Assembly: GCF_000179555.1 (NCBI RefSeq)
Contig: NZ_AECZ01000030.1
Coordinates: 1 to 49,472, forward strand
DNA length: 49,472 bases
Reading direction: 5' to 3'
From: Solidesulfovibrio fructosivorans JJ]
Lineage (GTDB): Bacteria; Desulfobacterota; Desulfovibrionia; Desulfovibrionales; Desulfovibrionaceae
Below are positions 15,777-24,158 of this stretch, piece by piece. The notes under the pieces were generated by a model. That model was not told the DNA's origin. It saw only the letters and a list, made by a program, of their open reading frames with translations, and made no database searches. Position numbers and translations under genes: made by a program. Position 1 is the stretch's first letter. Each line of letters opens with the position of its first letter.

Positions 15777-16303
15777 GGCACAAACCCCGTATAGGGCGTG
15801 ACCGTGACCGTGACGCCCAAGCCCGATTCCGTGAGCGTGACCGTCTGCGGACCGCCGGCCTTGGCGGCGGTGCCGCCAAGGGTGGAAATGATGCCTGTCA
15901 CCGGCTCGCCGCGCCAGTTGAACCAGATGGTATCGCCTCCGCCGCTGAGCGCCCACGAGCAGGCGACCCCGTCCGGCAAAGTGTGCGTCGCCGTATCCTG
16001 GCCGAGCAGCACCGGCGTTTGCGAACTGTTGCCGGTGACCAGCGCGTAGCTCGACGACGTGAAGCGGACGCCCCAGGTATAGACGTCGGACATGGCCCGC
16101 GACTGGGCATAGCGCAACACCGAGCGCAAGGCGTCAGCCTCGGCCATGGCATGCGGATTTCGCGGTTCGAGGCGGTTTATGGCGATAACGGCGAGGATAC
16201 CCAGCACGATCAGGACGACGACGACTTCCATGAGGGTAAACCCTCGCCGCGCCGCAGCGCACCGCCCGAAAACGCCTTTTCTTTTCCTCTGCGCCCTATC
16301 CAT
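15773..16303 (-). CDS. Type IV pseudopilin, GspH/FimT/MshC-like
   Basis: Minor pseudopilin of 176 residues. The prepilin signal ARRGFTLMEVVVVLIVLGILAVIAI begins at residue 18, with cleavage after Gly21 and Glu at +5. The middle part (EADALRSVLRYAQSRAMSDVYTWGVRF) is the segment typical of GspH/FimT proteins, followed by a beta-rich C-terminal domain. It begins the mshC-D-O-P-Q-like series. Confidence 0.83.
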   Translation of the reverse strand: MDRAQRKRKGVFGRCAAARRGFTLMEVVVVLIVLGILAVIAINRLEPRNPHAMAEADALRSVLRYAQSRAMSDVYTWGVRFTSSSYALVTGNSSQTPVLLGQDTATHTLPDGVACSWALSGGGDTIWFNWRGEPVTGIISTLGGTAAKAGGPQTVTLTESGLGVTVTVTPYTGFVP

Positions 16304-16382
16304 GCCTCTGTTCCAGCCTTATAGCAGATCTATCCCAAAGCACGGCGTCCGTGAAGCGGCAAACCTCCCGTGCCGACCGCTG

Positions 16383-18503
16383 TCATCCGCGCCGCAACAT
16401 TTCCTCCAGCGACTCGATCTCCTTGACCTTTTCCGCATCCTCCGGGCCGGCCTTCACCTTGGCCATGGCCAAAAGCTGCGCGCCTTCCCGCGACTTGCCG
16501 CAAGCGACAGCCGACATGCCCAAGTCGTAGAGGTCCGTGAACTTCGTGCCGGGGGCCATGGGATTGACCACGGAAAGCAGCGTCTCGTACGCCTTGCCGA
16601 ACTCCTTGAGCCGCGCATAGGTGGCGTAGATGTTCCGCACCACCATCTCGCGCTCGGACGGTAAGGCCCGGGCAAGCGCCTCCTTGTTGCGCGAAAGCGA
16701 CGCCTCGTAACGCCCTTCCTTGAAGGCGACCAGCCCGTCCAGGGCATAGCCCATGTAGCGGGCCGGATAGAGCTTCATGAGACGCGCCGCGATTTCCGCC
16801 GCCTCGGGGTAGCGGCCCCCGGCAATCAGGATCTTGGCCGCCACCGTATTGACCGCCAGCCCGTCCGGATAAATCGCCAGCAGCCGCCGGCACTCGGCCA
16901 TGGCCGCATCCCGCTCCTTGGCGTCCATGGCCTCGTAATCGGCCGTGATGCAGGTCGCCGGGACGAGCGCCTTGAGCCCAAACCGGGCGACAAGGTCGGG
17001 AAACCTGTCCGCGTCGACATAAAGCGTCAGCATATCGTCGAAAAAAACCGGCTCGAAATGGCCGCCGGCCTTCTTGATCAGTTTGGCGGAATCCTTGTCC
17101 TGCACGTCGGCCAGCAGAAATCCCGGCGCATAGTCGCGCAGCACGCCGCGCATGACCCGCTCGTTGCCAAAAGCGGTCACGCTCGTGAAAAGATCGAGCC
17201 CCGGGAAGAGCATGGTCTGCATGTCCATGTAGATCTTGTACTTGGGGTAAAGCCGCCACTGCAGATAGCCGCCGGAATTGGGCACGTTGAAAATGCGCCC
17301 CCCGGGTCCCTCTTGCATGAGAAAATTGCAGACCCCGACAGGCAGACGGGCCGTATCCACCGGATAATGCGGCCGGTAGCCCCAAAAGGCGACCGAGGTC
17401 CAAAGCGTGAGCCCCACGGCCGCAAGGGAGGCGAGCGCCGCCGTGCGCGCCTTGATCGGCCGGGTGAACCGCGAGGCGGCCAGCACCGCCGCATCGCCCA
17501 GAACCGGCAGGGTGAGCAGCAGGTACTCGTAGGTGAAGCGGCGCATCATCGGCAAAAGGATGATGCCGCCGGCGAAAAGCACCACCCGGCTGAGCCGCAG
17601 CCGCCGGTTGACGGCCAGCCACACGCCGCCCAAAGCGGCCGCGAGGACCAACGCGTTGGTCACTCCGGCCATAAGCCGCTCGTCGGGATAGAAAAAAAGC
17701 GCCAGGAACCGGTCCAGCGGCTGGGCGGCCAGCTCCATGACCACGCGTTCATGAAACGGCGGCCCGCCGAAGGCCTTGGCCAAAAGCGAAAAGCCGGCCG
17801 GCGTGACGCAGATGGCGTAGAGCGAAACGATGGCCGGCCAGCGCACCGCCTTGTACCGGGCGGCGGCGTGCTCCCGGCGCATGAGCTTGGCCAGGAAATA
17901 TTCGGCCAGATACGCGCCCAAAACGAGCATGACCACGGGAAACTCCACCCCGTGCAGGTTGGCCCAGACAACGGTCAGGACCGGCAGCGCCCAGGCCAGG
18001 CGCTGGCGGTAATTGAGCACGTAATGCAGAAAGACGATGTAAAGGTAGGTGAAGGCATGGGGCCGCAACAGCGCGTCTCGCGGCTGCAAGGCCAGCGCAT
18101 AGGCGCAGGTGAAAAGAAGCGCCACGACGCCCGCGCCGGCCCCGTCGTCTTCGCGCGCGGCGCGAAAATAGGCGTAAATTCCCCAGACCGTGGCCAGGTA
18201 CAACGCCGCGCGCAAAAGCGACAAGGCGACATAGCCGCCCACCTGATACAGCCCGTGCACCAGCACCTGGAAAAGCCAGTAATAGTCCACCCAGCCCTTG
18301 CCCGCCGGGGCATAGGAGAAAAAGGGCGCGTCCGGCAAACGCATGTGCTGGACGATCCAGGCCCCACCGGTCAGGTGGTACCAAAGGTCGAAGTCCAGGG
18401 CCACGATAGGCCAGCAGCCCCAAAGGACGGCCAAGCCGCTAAAAAGGATCAGGAGGGGCCAGGGTTTGGAAAGTCGGCCCCAGGAGAAAGCATGCTGCAT
18501 CAT
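16383..18503 (-). CDS. Polytopic GT-C-like membrane protein with C-terminal TPR-like repeats
   Basis: A large membrane protein of about 706 residues from the paired ATGs at MMQHAFSWGR (an ATG 26 codons upstream is possible; none has a strong ribosome site). The N-terminal two-thirds has about ten hydrophobic helices. The first loop reads LDFDLWYHLTGGAWI, then PDAPFFSYAPAGKGWVDYYW, a pattern seen in GT-C type glycosyltransferase-like proteins. The last 200 residues are soluble and resemble TPR repeats (ECRRLLAIYPDGLAVNTVAAKILI, then EAAEIAARLMKLYPARY). It sits inside the pilin operon, so pilin glycosylation or pilus assembly is a reasonable hypothesis. Vibrio MSHA has a separate TPR protein, MshN. 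Confidence 0.7.
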   Translation of the reverse strand: MMQHAFSWGRLSKPWPLLILFSGLAVLWGCWPIVALDFDLWYHLTGGAWIVQHMRLPDAPFFSYAPAGKGWVDYYWLFQVLVHGLYQVGGYVALSLLRAALYLATVWGIYAYFRAAREDDGAGAGVVALLFTCAYALALQPRDALLRPHAFTYLYIVFLHYVLNYRQRLAWALPVLTVVWANLHGVEFPVVMLVLGAYLAEYFLAKLMRREHAAARYKAVRWPAIVSLYAICVTPAGFSLLAKAFGGPPFHERVVMELAAQPLDRFLALFFYPDERLMAGVTNALVLAAALGGVWLAVNRRLRLSRVVLFAGGIILLPMMRRFTYEYLLLTLPVLGDAAVLAASRFTRPIKARTAALASLAAVGLTLWTSVAFWGYRPHYPVDTARLPVGVCNFLMQEGPGGRIFNVPNSGGYLQWRLYPKYKIYMDMQTMLFPGLDLFTSVTAFGNERVMRGVLRDYAPGFLLADVQDKDSAKLIKKAGGHFEPVFFDDMLTLYVDADRFPDLVARFGLKALVPATCITADYEAMDAKERDAAMAECRRLLAIYPDGLAVNTVAAKILIAGGRYPEAAEIAARLMKLYPARYMGYALDGLVAFKEGRYEASLSRNKEALARALPSEREMVVRNIYATYARLKEFGKAYETLLSVVNPMAPGTKFTDLYDLGMSAVACGKSREGAQLLAMAKVKAGPEDAEKVKEIESLEEMLRRG

Positions 18504-18593
18504 GGCGTCAGGAAAAGGTCGTGTCGTGATGTGCGGAATGGAGATGGCGCACTCGGGCAACGCCAGCACCATGCGTCCCATTGGGCGGCGGGA

Positions 18594-18995
18594 TCATGTC
18601 CCGCCCGATACGGGACTGTTCCAGGCTCCGGTCACGTTTTGCCCTTGGATGTTGGCGCTGATGGAGACATCGCCGCTGATGTTCCCGGCGCAGTTTATGG
18701 AAGCGGCGACATCCGGGCTGTCGATGACGACCCACTCGCAGATATTTTGGGCATCCGCATCCAGGGCAAGACCGGCAGTGGCCCGGCGGGCGAATTCCAG
18801 GCTGAGCTGCGTCTGGGCGGCGGCGACAAGGTTTTGCGCCCCGCGCCGCTTCGCCTCGTCAAGCAGGGAATCGTAATAGGTGACGGCGGCGACGGCAAGG
18901 ATGCCAAGCACCACCAGCACGCAAACGATCTCGATCAACGTGAAGCCCGCTTGCGCCGCCTTGGGGCGGGACGATACGCCGGGATTCCGCCGCAT
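18594..18995 (-). CDS. Type IV pilin / pseudopilin (second of a tandem pair)
   Basis: Pilin-like protein of 133 residues from the ATG at MRRNPGVSSR. The signal AQAGFTLIEIVCVLVVLGILAVAAV gives a 17-residue leader, Phe at +1 and Glu at +5. The region EAKRRGAQNLVAAAQTQLSLEFARR and the C-terminal GAWNSPVSGGT are clearly related to the neighbouring pilin, with a Cys pair (ICEW and INCAG). A TTG start overlapping the upstream gene would give a leader over 60 residues and is less likely. Probably an MshB/MshA-type subunit. Confidence 0.83.
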   Translation of the reverse strand: MRRNPGVSSRPKAAQAGFTLIEIVCVLVVLGILAVAAVTYYDSLLDEAKRRGAQNLVAAAQTQLSLEFARRATAGLALDADAQNICEWVVIDSPDVAASINCAGNISGDVSISANIQGQNVTGAWNSPVSGGT

Positions 18996-19114
18996 CCAGG
19001 AAAACCGACCGATGCGAAAATCCGGTTTGGCCGGGAACGTATGCAACCGCCGCGACCACTGCGTCGCATCGGCTGCACCCGTTCCCGTATATCCAACCGG
19101 ATCGTTCAACCGCC

Positions 19115-19510
19115 CTACTCGGGGCTGTTCCAATAGCCCGTCTGGGTATCAGCATCGGGCATGCCGTTGATATTGGCCCGAATCAGGATGTTCTTCTTCC
19201 AATCATCAACAGAAGTGTTCCCAGGACAAAACACATTTCCACCACCACTGACGGCGACCTTCGTGCATTCGTTCGTGGGATCCAGGCTGAGAGCGCTGTT
19301 GAGCTTCATGGCGGCGTAGCCCATGGACAGCTGCGATTGCGCTGCTGCAATCAGGCCTCTGGCGGCACTTCTGCGGGCTTCGTCCTGCAGGTCGAAATAT
19401 TTGGGCACGGCCACCACGGCCAGGACGCCCAGGATGACCAGGACGGCGATGATTTCGATCAGGGTGAAGCCCTGCTGCCCTCTTTTGCGACGATCGACGA
19501 CCTTCAGCAT
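19115..19510 (-). CDS. Type IV pilin, probable major subunit (MshA-like)
   Basis: First gene after the sigma-54 promoter, encoding 131 residues. The signal is GQQGFTLIEIIAVLVILGVLAVVAV, cleaved after Gly14, with Phe at +1 and Glu at +5. The helix continues as VPKYFDLQDEARRSAARGLIAAAQSQLSMGY, like MshA/PilA, and the C-terminal domain has one Cys pair (NECTK and VFCPG) forming a likely D-loop. The chosen ATG has an ideal GGAGGA ribosome site; an ATG two codons earlier lies inside that site. It is paralogous to the next gene. Promoter strength and position make it the best major-pilin candidate. Confidence 0.85.
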   Translation of the reverse strand: MLKVVDRRKRGQQGFTLIEIIAVLVILGVLAVVAVPKYFDLQDEARRSAARGLIAAAQSQLSMGYAAMKLNSALSLDPTNECTKVAVSGGGNVFCPGNTSVDDWKKNILIRANINGMPDADTQTGYWNSPE

Positions 19511-19563
19511 TTCCATCCTCCTCCGATAAGCGGTGTTTGCGCCCGAGGGCGTCCTTTTTTCCA

Positions 19564-19579
19564 AGCATGCACCATGCCA
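19564..19579 (-). promoter_or_regulatory. Sigma-54 (-24/-12) promoter for the pilin operon
   Basis: The minus strand reads TGGCATGGTGCATGCT. Compared with TGGCACG-N4-TTGCW it has GG and GC separated by exactly 10 bases and only two mismatches. The start of transcription would be near 19553, leaving a leader of about 43 bases with the GGAGGA site. A sigma-54 activator gene lies immediately upstream. Confidence 0.75.
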
Positions 19580-19593
19580 AGCATTGCACATCT

Positions 19594-19628
19594 CGTTAAC
19601 GCGCCGGTTTCCCGAAGTTTACGTCAAC
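19594..19628. promoter_or_regulatory. Candidate upstream activator sites
   Basis: Two short palindromes, CGTTAACG (19594-19601) and GTTTACGTCAAC (19617-19628, one symmetric mismatch), lie about 45 and 70 bases upstream of the predicted pilin transcription start. They sit in an AT-richer stretch between the activator gene and the promoter. They are candidates for activator binding only. Confidence 0.3.
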
Positions 19629-19704
19629 AATCGCTGAACGCCCTTTATTATAGAAACCGCACAATACTCCAAAAGTTGCTGCTTTATCCATCAGAATTTG
19701 GAGC

Positions 19705-21015
19705 TCAGCCCGTTTTCCCGCCGTAATCCTTGAACACGCCAGGCTGGATGCCGAGCTTTTTCACCCGGTGCCACAAGCTGCGCTCTTTGATCCCCAGCAG
19801 CCCCGCCGCCCGGGCCTGCACCCCCCCCGTGCGGGCCAGCGCCGCCTCGATAAGCGACTTCTCATACGCCGCCAGCCGCCCGTCCAAGTCGGTTCCCGCC
19901 CCCGCTTCACAAGCGGCATCCGGTCCCTCGGCCACCAGCCCCGGCAGGTGGGCCGGGGAAACCACCGCACCGCCGCACAGCACCGCCGCCCGTTCCATGG
20001 TGTTTCGAAGCTCCCGCACGTTGCCCGGCCAGTCGTAGGCCAAAAGCCGCTGCAAGGCCTCGACCGAAAGCGCGGCCCCAGGGCGCAAGGCATCCAGAAA
20101 GCGCTCGGCCAGAATCGGGATGTCCTCCCGGCGCTCCCGAAGCGGCGGCAGGGACAGCGGAAAGACGTTGAGCCGGTGGAAGAGGTCTTCACGAAACGCG
20201 CCTTGGCGGATCAGGACGGCCAAATCGCGATGGGTGGCGGCCACGATCCTGGCGCGCATGGGCACGCCGCGCCCGCCGCCGAGCCGCTCGATCTGGCGCG
20301 TTTCCAGCGCCCGCAGTATCTTGGACTGGGTCTCAAGCGGCATGTCGCCGATCTCGTCCAGAAAAAGCGTGCCCCCGCCGGCCTGCTCGAACCTGCCGAT
20401 CTGGCGGGCGACGGCCCCGGTGAAAGCGCCCTTTTCATGGCCGAACAGCTCGCTTTCCAACAGCCCCGGCGGGATGGCGGCGCAGTTGACCGCGACGAAC
20501 GGCTCGCCCGCCCTGGGACTCTTGTCGTGCACGCCCCGGGCGGCCAGTTCCTTGCCCGTGCCCGATTCCCCCAAAAGGAGCACCGTGGCGTCCGTGGCGG
20601 CCACTTTGAGAATCTGGGCGAAAACGCCGCGCATCACCCGGCTTTCCCCCACCATGTCCGGAAACAACGCCCGGGCATCCAGCTTGCCGAGGGTCTCGGC
20701 CATCTGGTCGGCCACGATCCCCAGCCGGTCGAATTCCCCCAAGGCGCGCTCCGAAGCTTCCGGAGGCCGGGGCAAAACCGGCGGCGCGGTGGCAAGAAGC
20801 CGCCGTATGGGCCGTAGCGCCACAAGCACAAACACGGCGGAAACCCCGGCCACGGCTATGCCCGAGAGCAGCGCCGCCACGACCGGGCTCCCCGCCGGCA
20901 CGAGGCGCGGGAAAAGCACGGGCAGCCAGCCGGCGCACAGAACGGAAAGGGCCGCAACGCCACCCAGAATGACGGGGACCAGCACCGCCAGTCCCGGATC
21001 GAAACGTCGTCGCAT
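19705..21015 (-). CDS. Membrane-anchored sigma-54 dependent activator (AAA+ enhancer-binding protein)
   Basis: A 436-residue sigma-54 activator. Two hydrophobic helices (about 9-37 and 44-68) replace the usual receiver or PAS domain, followed by a short HAMP/linker-like stretch. The AAA+ domain has Walker A GESGTGKE at 149-156, the sigma-54 contact loop GAFTGA at 196-201 and Walker B LFLDEIGD at 217-224. The C-terminal Fis-type HTH includes [25 protein letters not shown]. It therefore may sense a membrane or envelope signal directly. It lies between the platform gene and the pilin promoter, so it is the likely regulator of the pilin operon. A G8 tract (19821-19828 in the window) occurs at about codon 397. 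Confidence 0.92.
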   Translation of the reverse strand: MRRRFDPGLAVLVPVILGGVAALSVLCAGWLPVLFPRLVPAGSPVVAALLSGIAVAGVSAVFVLVALRPIRRLLATAPPVLPRPPEASERALGEFDRLGIVADQMAETLGKLDARALFPDMVGESRVMRGVFAQILKVAATDATVLLLGESGTGKELAARGVHDKSPRAGEPFVAVNCAAIPPGLLESELFGHEKGAFTGAVARQIGRFEQAGGGTLFLDEIGDMPLETQSKILRALETRQIERLGGGRGVPMRARIVAATHRDLAVLIRQGAFREDLFHRLNVFPLSLPPLRERREDIPILAERFLDALRPGAALSVEALQRLLAYDWPGNVRELRNTMERAAVLCGGAVVSPAHLPGLVAEGPDAACEAGAGTDLDGRLAAYEKSLIEAALARTGGVQARAAGLLGIKERSLWHRVKKLGIQPGVFKDYGGKTG

Positions 21016-21091
21016 GCCCTTGCCCGCAATTACGTCGTGAATCGCTCCCCGCCGTTTTCAGCGCCCGAACGCGCCGCGTTGTCCTGTGGGC

Positions 21092-22318
21092 TCAATGCCG
21101 CAACGCCACCTGGGACAGATCCCACATGGGCAGGAAAATGGCCAAGGCGAAAAATCCCACCACGCCGGCCAGCCCCACGATCAAGACCGGTCCCAAGGCG
21201 TCGGACAGGCGTTTGACCGCATAGGCCACCTCGGCGTCGTAGTGTTCGCTTATGGCCGAAAGCATATCGTCGAGATTGCCCGACTCCTCGCCGACCGACA
21301 CCATGGTCACCACCATGGGCGTGAAATACTTGGCCCGGGAAAGCGGCGCGGAAAGCCCCTGCCCGGTGCGGATCATATCCTGAACCCGCCTGAACTCCTT
21401 GGAAATCGCGGCGTTGCCGATGGTTTCGACCAGGATGTCAATGGTGGTCAGGACCGGCACGCCGCTCGATTGCAGGATAGCGAAAATGGAAGCGAAACGC
21501 GACATGGCCGCTTTCTGGAACAGTTTGCCGATGATCGGGATATGCAGGAAAAAGGCGTCACGCGCCACCTTGCCGCCTTCGGTCTTGAACCAGAAATACA
21601 GGGAGGCAATGACGGCGAGCACCCCGCCCAAAAGAGCGTACCAATAATGGGTGATAAAGACATTGAGGTACAGGGCTATGCGCGTGGGCAACGGCAGCTC
21701 CACGTGGGCGCTAGCGAAAATCTTGGCGAAAACCGGCACCACGAAGGTGAGCAGGAAAAAAAAGGCGCCGACAAGCGCGATCACCACCGTGAGGGGATAC
21801 TGGAGCGCCGAACGGATGTCCGCGCGGACCTGGTGCTCGTGGGAAATGATGTAGATGAGCCGGTCGAGCACCTCCGGCAATGCGCCGGCCGTCTCGCCGG
21901 CCCGCACCATGCTGACGTAGAGCGGCGAAAAAACGCCTTTGTGCTCGGCCAGGGCCTCGGAAATGGAGGCGCCCTTCTTGACGTCGTCGGCCATGCGGCC
22001 GCAGATGCGCCGCAGTCGCGGGTTTTCCGTCTGCTGCTCCAGCACCTTGAGAATCTCGAGCATGGACAGGCCGGCCGCGAGCATCGTCTTGAACTGCTTG
22101 GTGAAAAGGATCAGCTCTTGCGGCTTGACCCGGGACAGCGCCACTTCGAGGGAGCTCAGCGTCCCGCGTCCCGTGCCGCCAAGCCCGCGCTGGACCGACA
22201 CCGGGATATAGCCCATGGCGGACAGGCGGTTTTTCGCGCCGTCGGGGCTGTCGGCCTCGAGCACGCCCCGGATGGTGTTGCCGGCCTCGTTTATGGCCTC
22301 GTAGGAATATTGCGGCAC
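21092..22318 (-). CDS. mshG: Type IV pilus / type II secretion platform protein (GspF/PilC/MshG family)
   Basis: Inner-membrane platform protein of 408 residues that couples the ATPase to pilin insertion. It has the two tandem GspF domains, about residues 70-193 and 273-395. Landmarks are QFKTMLAAGLSMLEILKVLEQQT and, in the second half, FASIFAILQSSGVPVLTTIDILVETIGN, each preceding a helical bundle. Three transmembrane segments are visible (for example LTVVIALVGAFFFLLTFVVPVFA). The N-terminus MPQYSYEAINEAGN is typical of PilC/GspF. It starts 31 bases after the assembly ATPase gene. Confidence 0.93.
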   Translation of the reverse strand: MPQYSYEAINEAGNTIRGVLEADSPDGAKNRLSAMGYIPVSVQRGLGGTGRGTLSSLEVALSRVKPQELILFTKQFKTMLAAGLSMLEILKVLEQQTENPRLRRICGRMADDVKKGASISEALAEHKGVFSPLYVSMVRAGETAGALPEVLDRLIYIISHEHQVRADIRSALQYPLTVVIALVGAFFFLLTFVVPVFAKIFASAHVELPLPTRIALYLNVFITHYWYALLGGVLAVIASLYFWFKTEGGKVARDAFFLHIPIIGKLFQKAAMSRFASIFAILQSSGVPVLTTIDILVETIGNAAISKEFRRVQDMIRTGQGLSAPLSRAKYFTPMVVTMVSVGEESGNLDDMLSAISEHYDAEVAYAVKRLSDALGPVLIVGLAGVVGFFALAIFLPMWDLSQVALRH

Positions 22319-22349
22319 GGCGCGACGTCCTTGTCAGGGGGCGGGAGCA

Positions 22350-24059
22350 TCAGAGCATGACCGCCGAGGAAGCCTCCTCGAACGTGGTCTTGCCTTCCAG
22401 AATTTTCAGTCGCGCATCGTCCTGCAGCAGTTTCAGCCGTCCCGAGTCGGCGGCGAACCGGGTGATCTCCCGCGACGTGGCGCGCCGTGCCACCATCTCC
22501 TGGATGTCCTCGTCGAGGACCAGGATCTCGTAGAGTCCGACGCGTCCCTTGAAGCCCGAATCCCCGCACATGTAACAGCCCCGGCCGCGCATGAAAACCG
22601 CGCCCTGCGTGTTCTCCAGATTCCAGAACCGCAACACCTCGGGCTTTGGCGTGTAGGGCTCGGCGCAGTTGGGGCAGACCCGGCGCACCAGGCGCTGGGC
22701 GATGGAAACGACCAGCACCGAGGACACCAGAAACGGCTCGATGCCCATGTCCATAAGCCGCATGACCGCGCCGGCCGCGTCGTTGGTGTGCACGGTGGAA
22801 AGCACCTTGTGGCCGGTGAGCGCCGCCTGGGTGGCGATGGCGGCGGTTTCGGCGTCGCGAATTTCGCCCACCAGCACCACATCCGGGTCCTGGCGCAAGG
22901 TGGAGCGCAGGGCGCTGGCGAAGGTCATGCCGGCCCGGCGGTTGAGCTGCACCTGGCGCACGCCGTCCAGGCGGTACTCGACCGGGTCCTCAAGGGTGAC
23001 GACGTTGATGTCGGGCCGGTTGATCTCGCGAAGCAGCGCGAAAAGCGTGGTGGACTTGCCCGAACCCGTCGGCCCGGTGGCCAGAAACATGCCGTAGGGC
23101 TTTTCCACCACCAGCCGGATCTTGGCCAGGTCGTCCGAGGAAAGGCCCAGGTCGGTGAGGAGCAGCCCGCCGGCGCTCATGTCCAAGAGGCGAAGAACCA
23201 GGTTCTCGCCGTGGATGGTCGGCAGGGTCGAGACGCGGATGTTGATTTCGCGTTTGTCGATGGCGACCGTGAAGCGGCCGTCCTGGGGCACGCGGCTGAC
23301 GGCGATGTCGAGGTTGCCGAGGATCTTGATGCGCGAGACGATGGGCAGGATCATGGGCTTTGGCGGCGAAGGCACGGCCTTGAGCTTGCCGTCGATGCGC
23401 ATGCGTATCTGCACCTGGTCGCGCTCGGGGCTTATGTGCACGTCGCTTGCGCCCTCGCGCACGGCCTGGGACAGAAGCGAATTGACGAAGCGCACCACCG
23501 GGGCCTCGCCGGCCATGTCCTCCAGGGAGCTGACCTGCACGTCCTCGGTCCCGCGCGCGACCGGCTGCGCCTCGTCGTCGCTCATGCTCTCGATGCTGTC
23601 GAGCACGCCTTCGATCCCGAGTCCCATGCCGTAAATGGCGCTGGTCAGGTGGCCGAGCTCCCGCTCGGTGCAGATGATGGGCTCCACCTCGCAGTTCTTG
23701 TAGATCTCGATGTCTTCTATGGAACTGACGTCGAGAGGGTCGGGCATGGCCACCCGGATGAGGTTGCCGGTCTTTTGCAGCGGCACGAGCCGCGCGCGCA
23801 GGGCCATTTCGGCCGGGATGACGGCGGCCAGGCTGGCGTCCACGGGAAAGCGCTCCGGCGTGTACTTGGAAAGCCCCATCTGGCGGCTTACGAGGTCGAC
23901 GATGTCGGATTCCTTGACCGTCCCCTCGCGCACGAGCTGCTGCCCCAGCCGCAACCCGGCCCGCTTGCCGGCGGCAAGGGCCTGACGCAACTGGTCTTCG
24001 GTCACGAGTCCGGCGGAGACGAGCATCTCGCCAAGACGCAGGCGTTTTCTGGGCTCCAT
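22350..24059 (-). CDS. mshE: Type IV pilus assembly ATPase (GspE/PilB/MshE family)
   Basis: Cytoplasmic hexameric ATPase that powers pilus extension. From the ATG at MEPRKRLRLG (AAGGA ribosome site) it is 569 residues. The N-terminal MshEN domains begin with LGEMLVSAGLVTEDQLRQAL; MshE relatives bind cyclic di-GMP there, and the repeated RLGxxLVxxGxV pattern (also RLGQQLVREGTV) is visible. The catalytic core has Walker A GPTGSGKST, an Asp box (DPVEYRLDG), and Walker B/His box VLVGEIRDAETAAIATQAALTGHKVLSTVHTN. A tetracysteine zinc site follows (CPNC, then CYMCGDSGFKGRVGLYE). Neighbouring HD-GYP and pilus genes make c-di-GMP control plausible. Confidence 0.93.
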   Translation of the reverse strand: MEPRKRLRLGEMLVSAGLVTEDQLRQALAAGKRAGLRLGQQLVREGTVKESDIVDLVSRQMGLSKYTPERFPVDASLAAVIPAEMALRARLVPLQKTGNLIRVAMPDPLDVSSIEDIEIYKNCEVEPIICTERELGHLTSAIYGMGLGIEGVLDSIESMSDDEAQPVARGTEDVQVSSLEDMAGEAPVVRFVNSLLSQAVREGASDVHISPERDQVQIRMRIDGKLKAVPSPPKPMILPIVSRIKILGNLDIAVSRVPQDGRFTVAIDKREINIRVSTLPTIHGENLVLRLLDMSAGGLLLTDLGLSSDDLAKIRLVVEKPYGMFLATGPTGSGKSTTLFALLREINRPDINVVTLEDPVEYRLDGVRQVQLNRRAGMTFASALRSTLRQDPDVVLVGEIRDAETAAIATQAALTGHKVLSTVHTNDAAGAVMRLMDMGIEPFLVSSVLVVSIAQRLVRRVCPNCAEPYTPKPEVLRFWNLENTQGAVFMRGRGCYMCGDSGFKGRVGLYEILVLDEDIQEMVARRATSREITRFAADSGRLKLLQDDARLKILEGKTTFEEASSAVML

Positions 24060-24158
24060 GGATCTTCCTTGGTCCGGCCGTCGCGGGGGCGCCGGCATGT
24101 TCACATCCTATGCGCGGCCGGTCCTTTCCCTGTCACGGCTGCAGCCTTTCGTCCAGGG

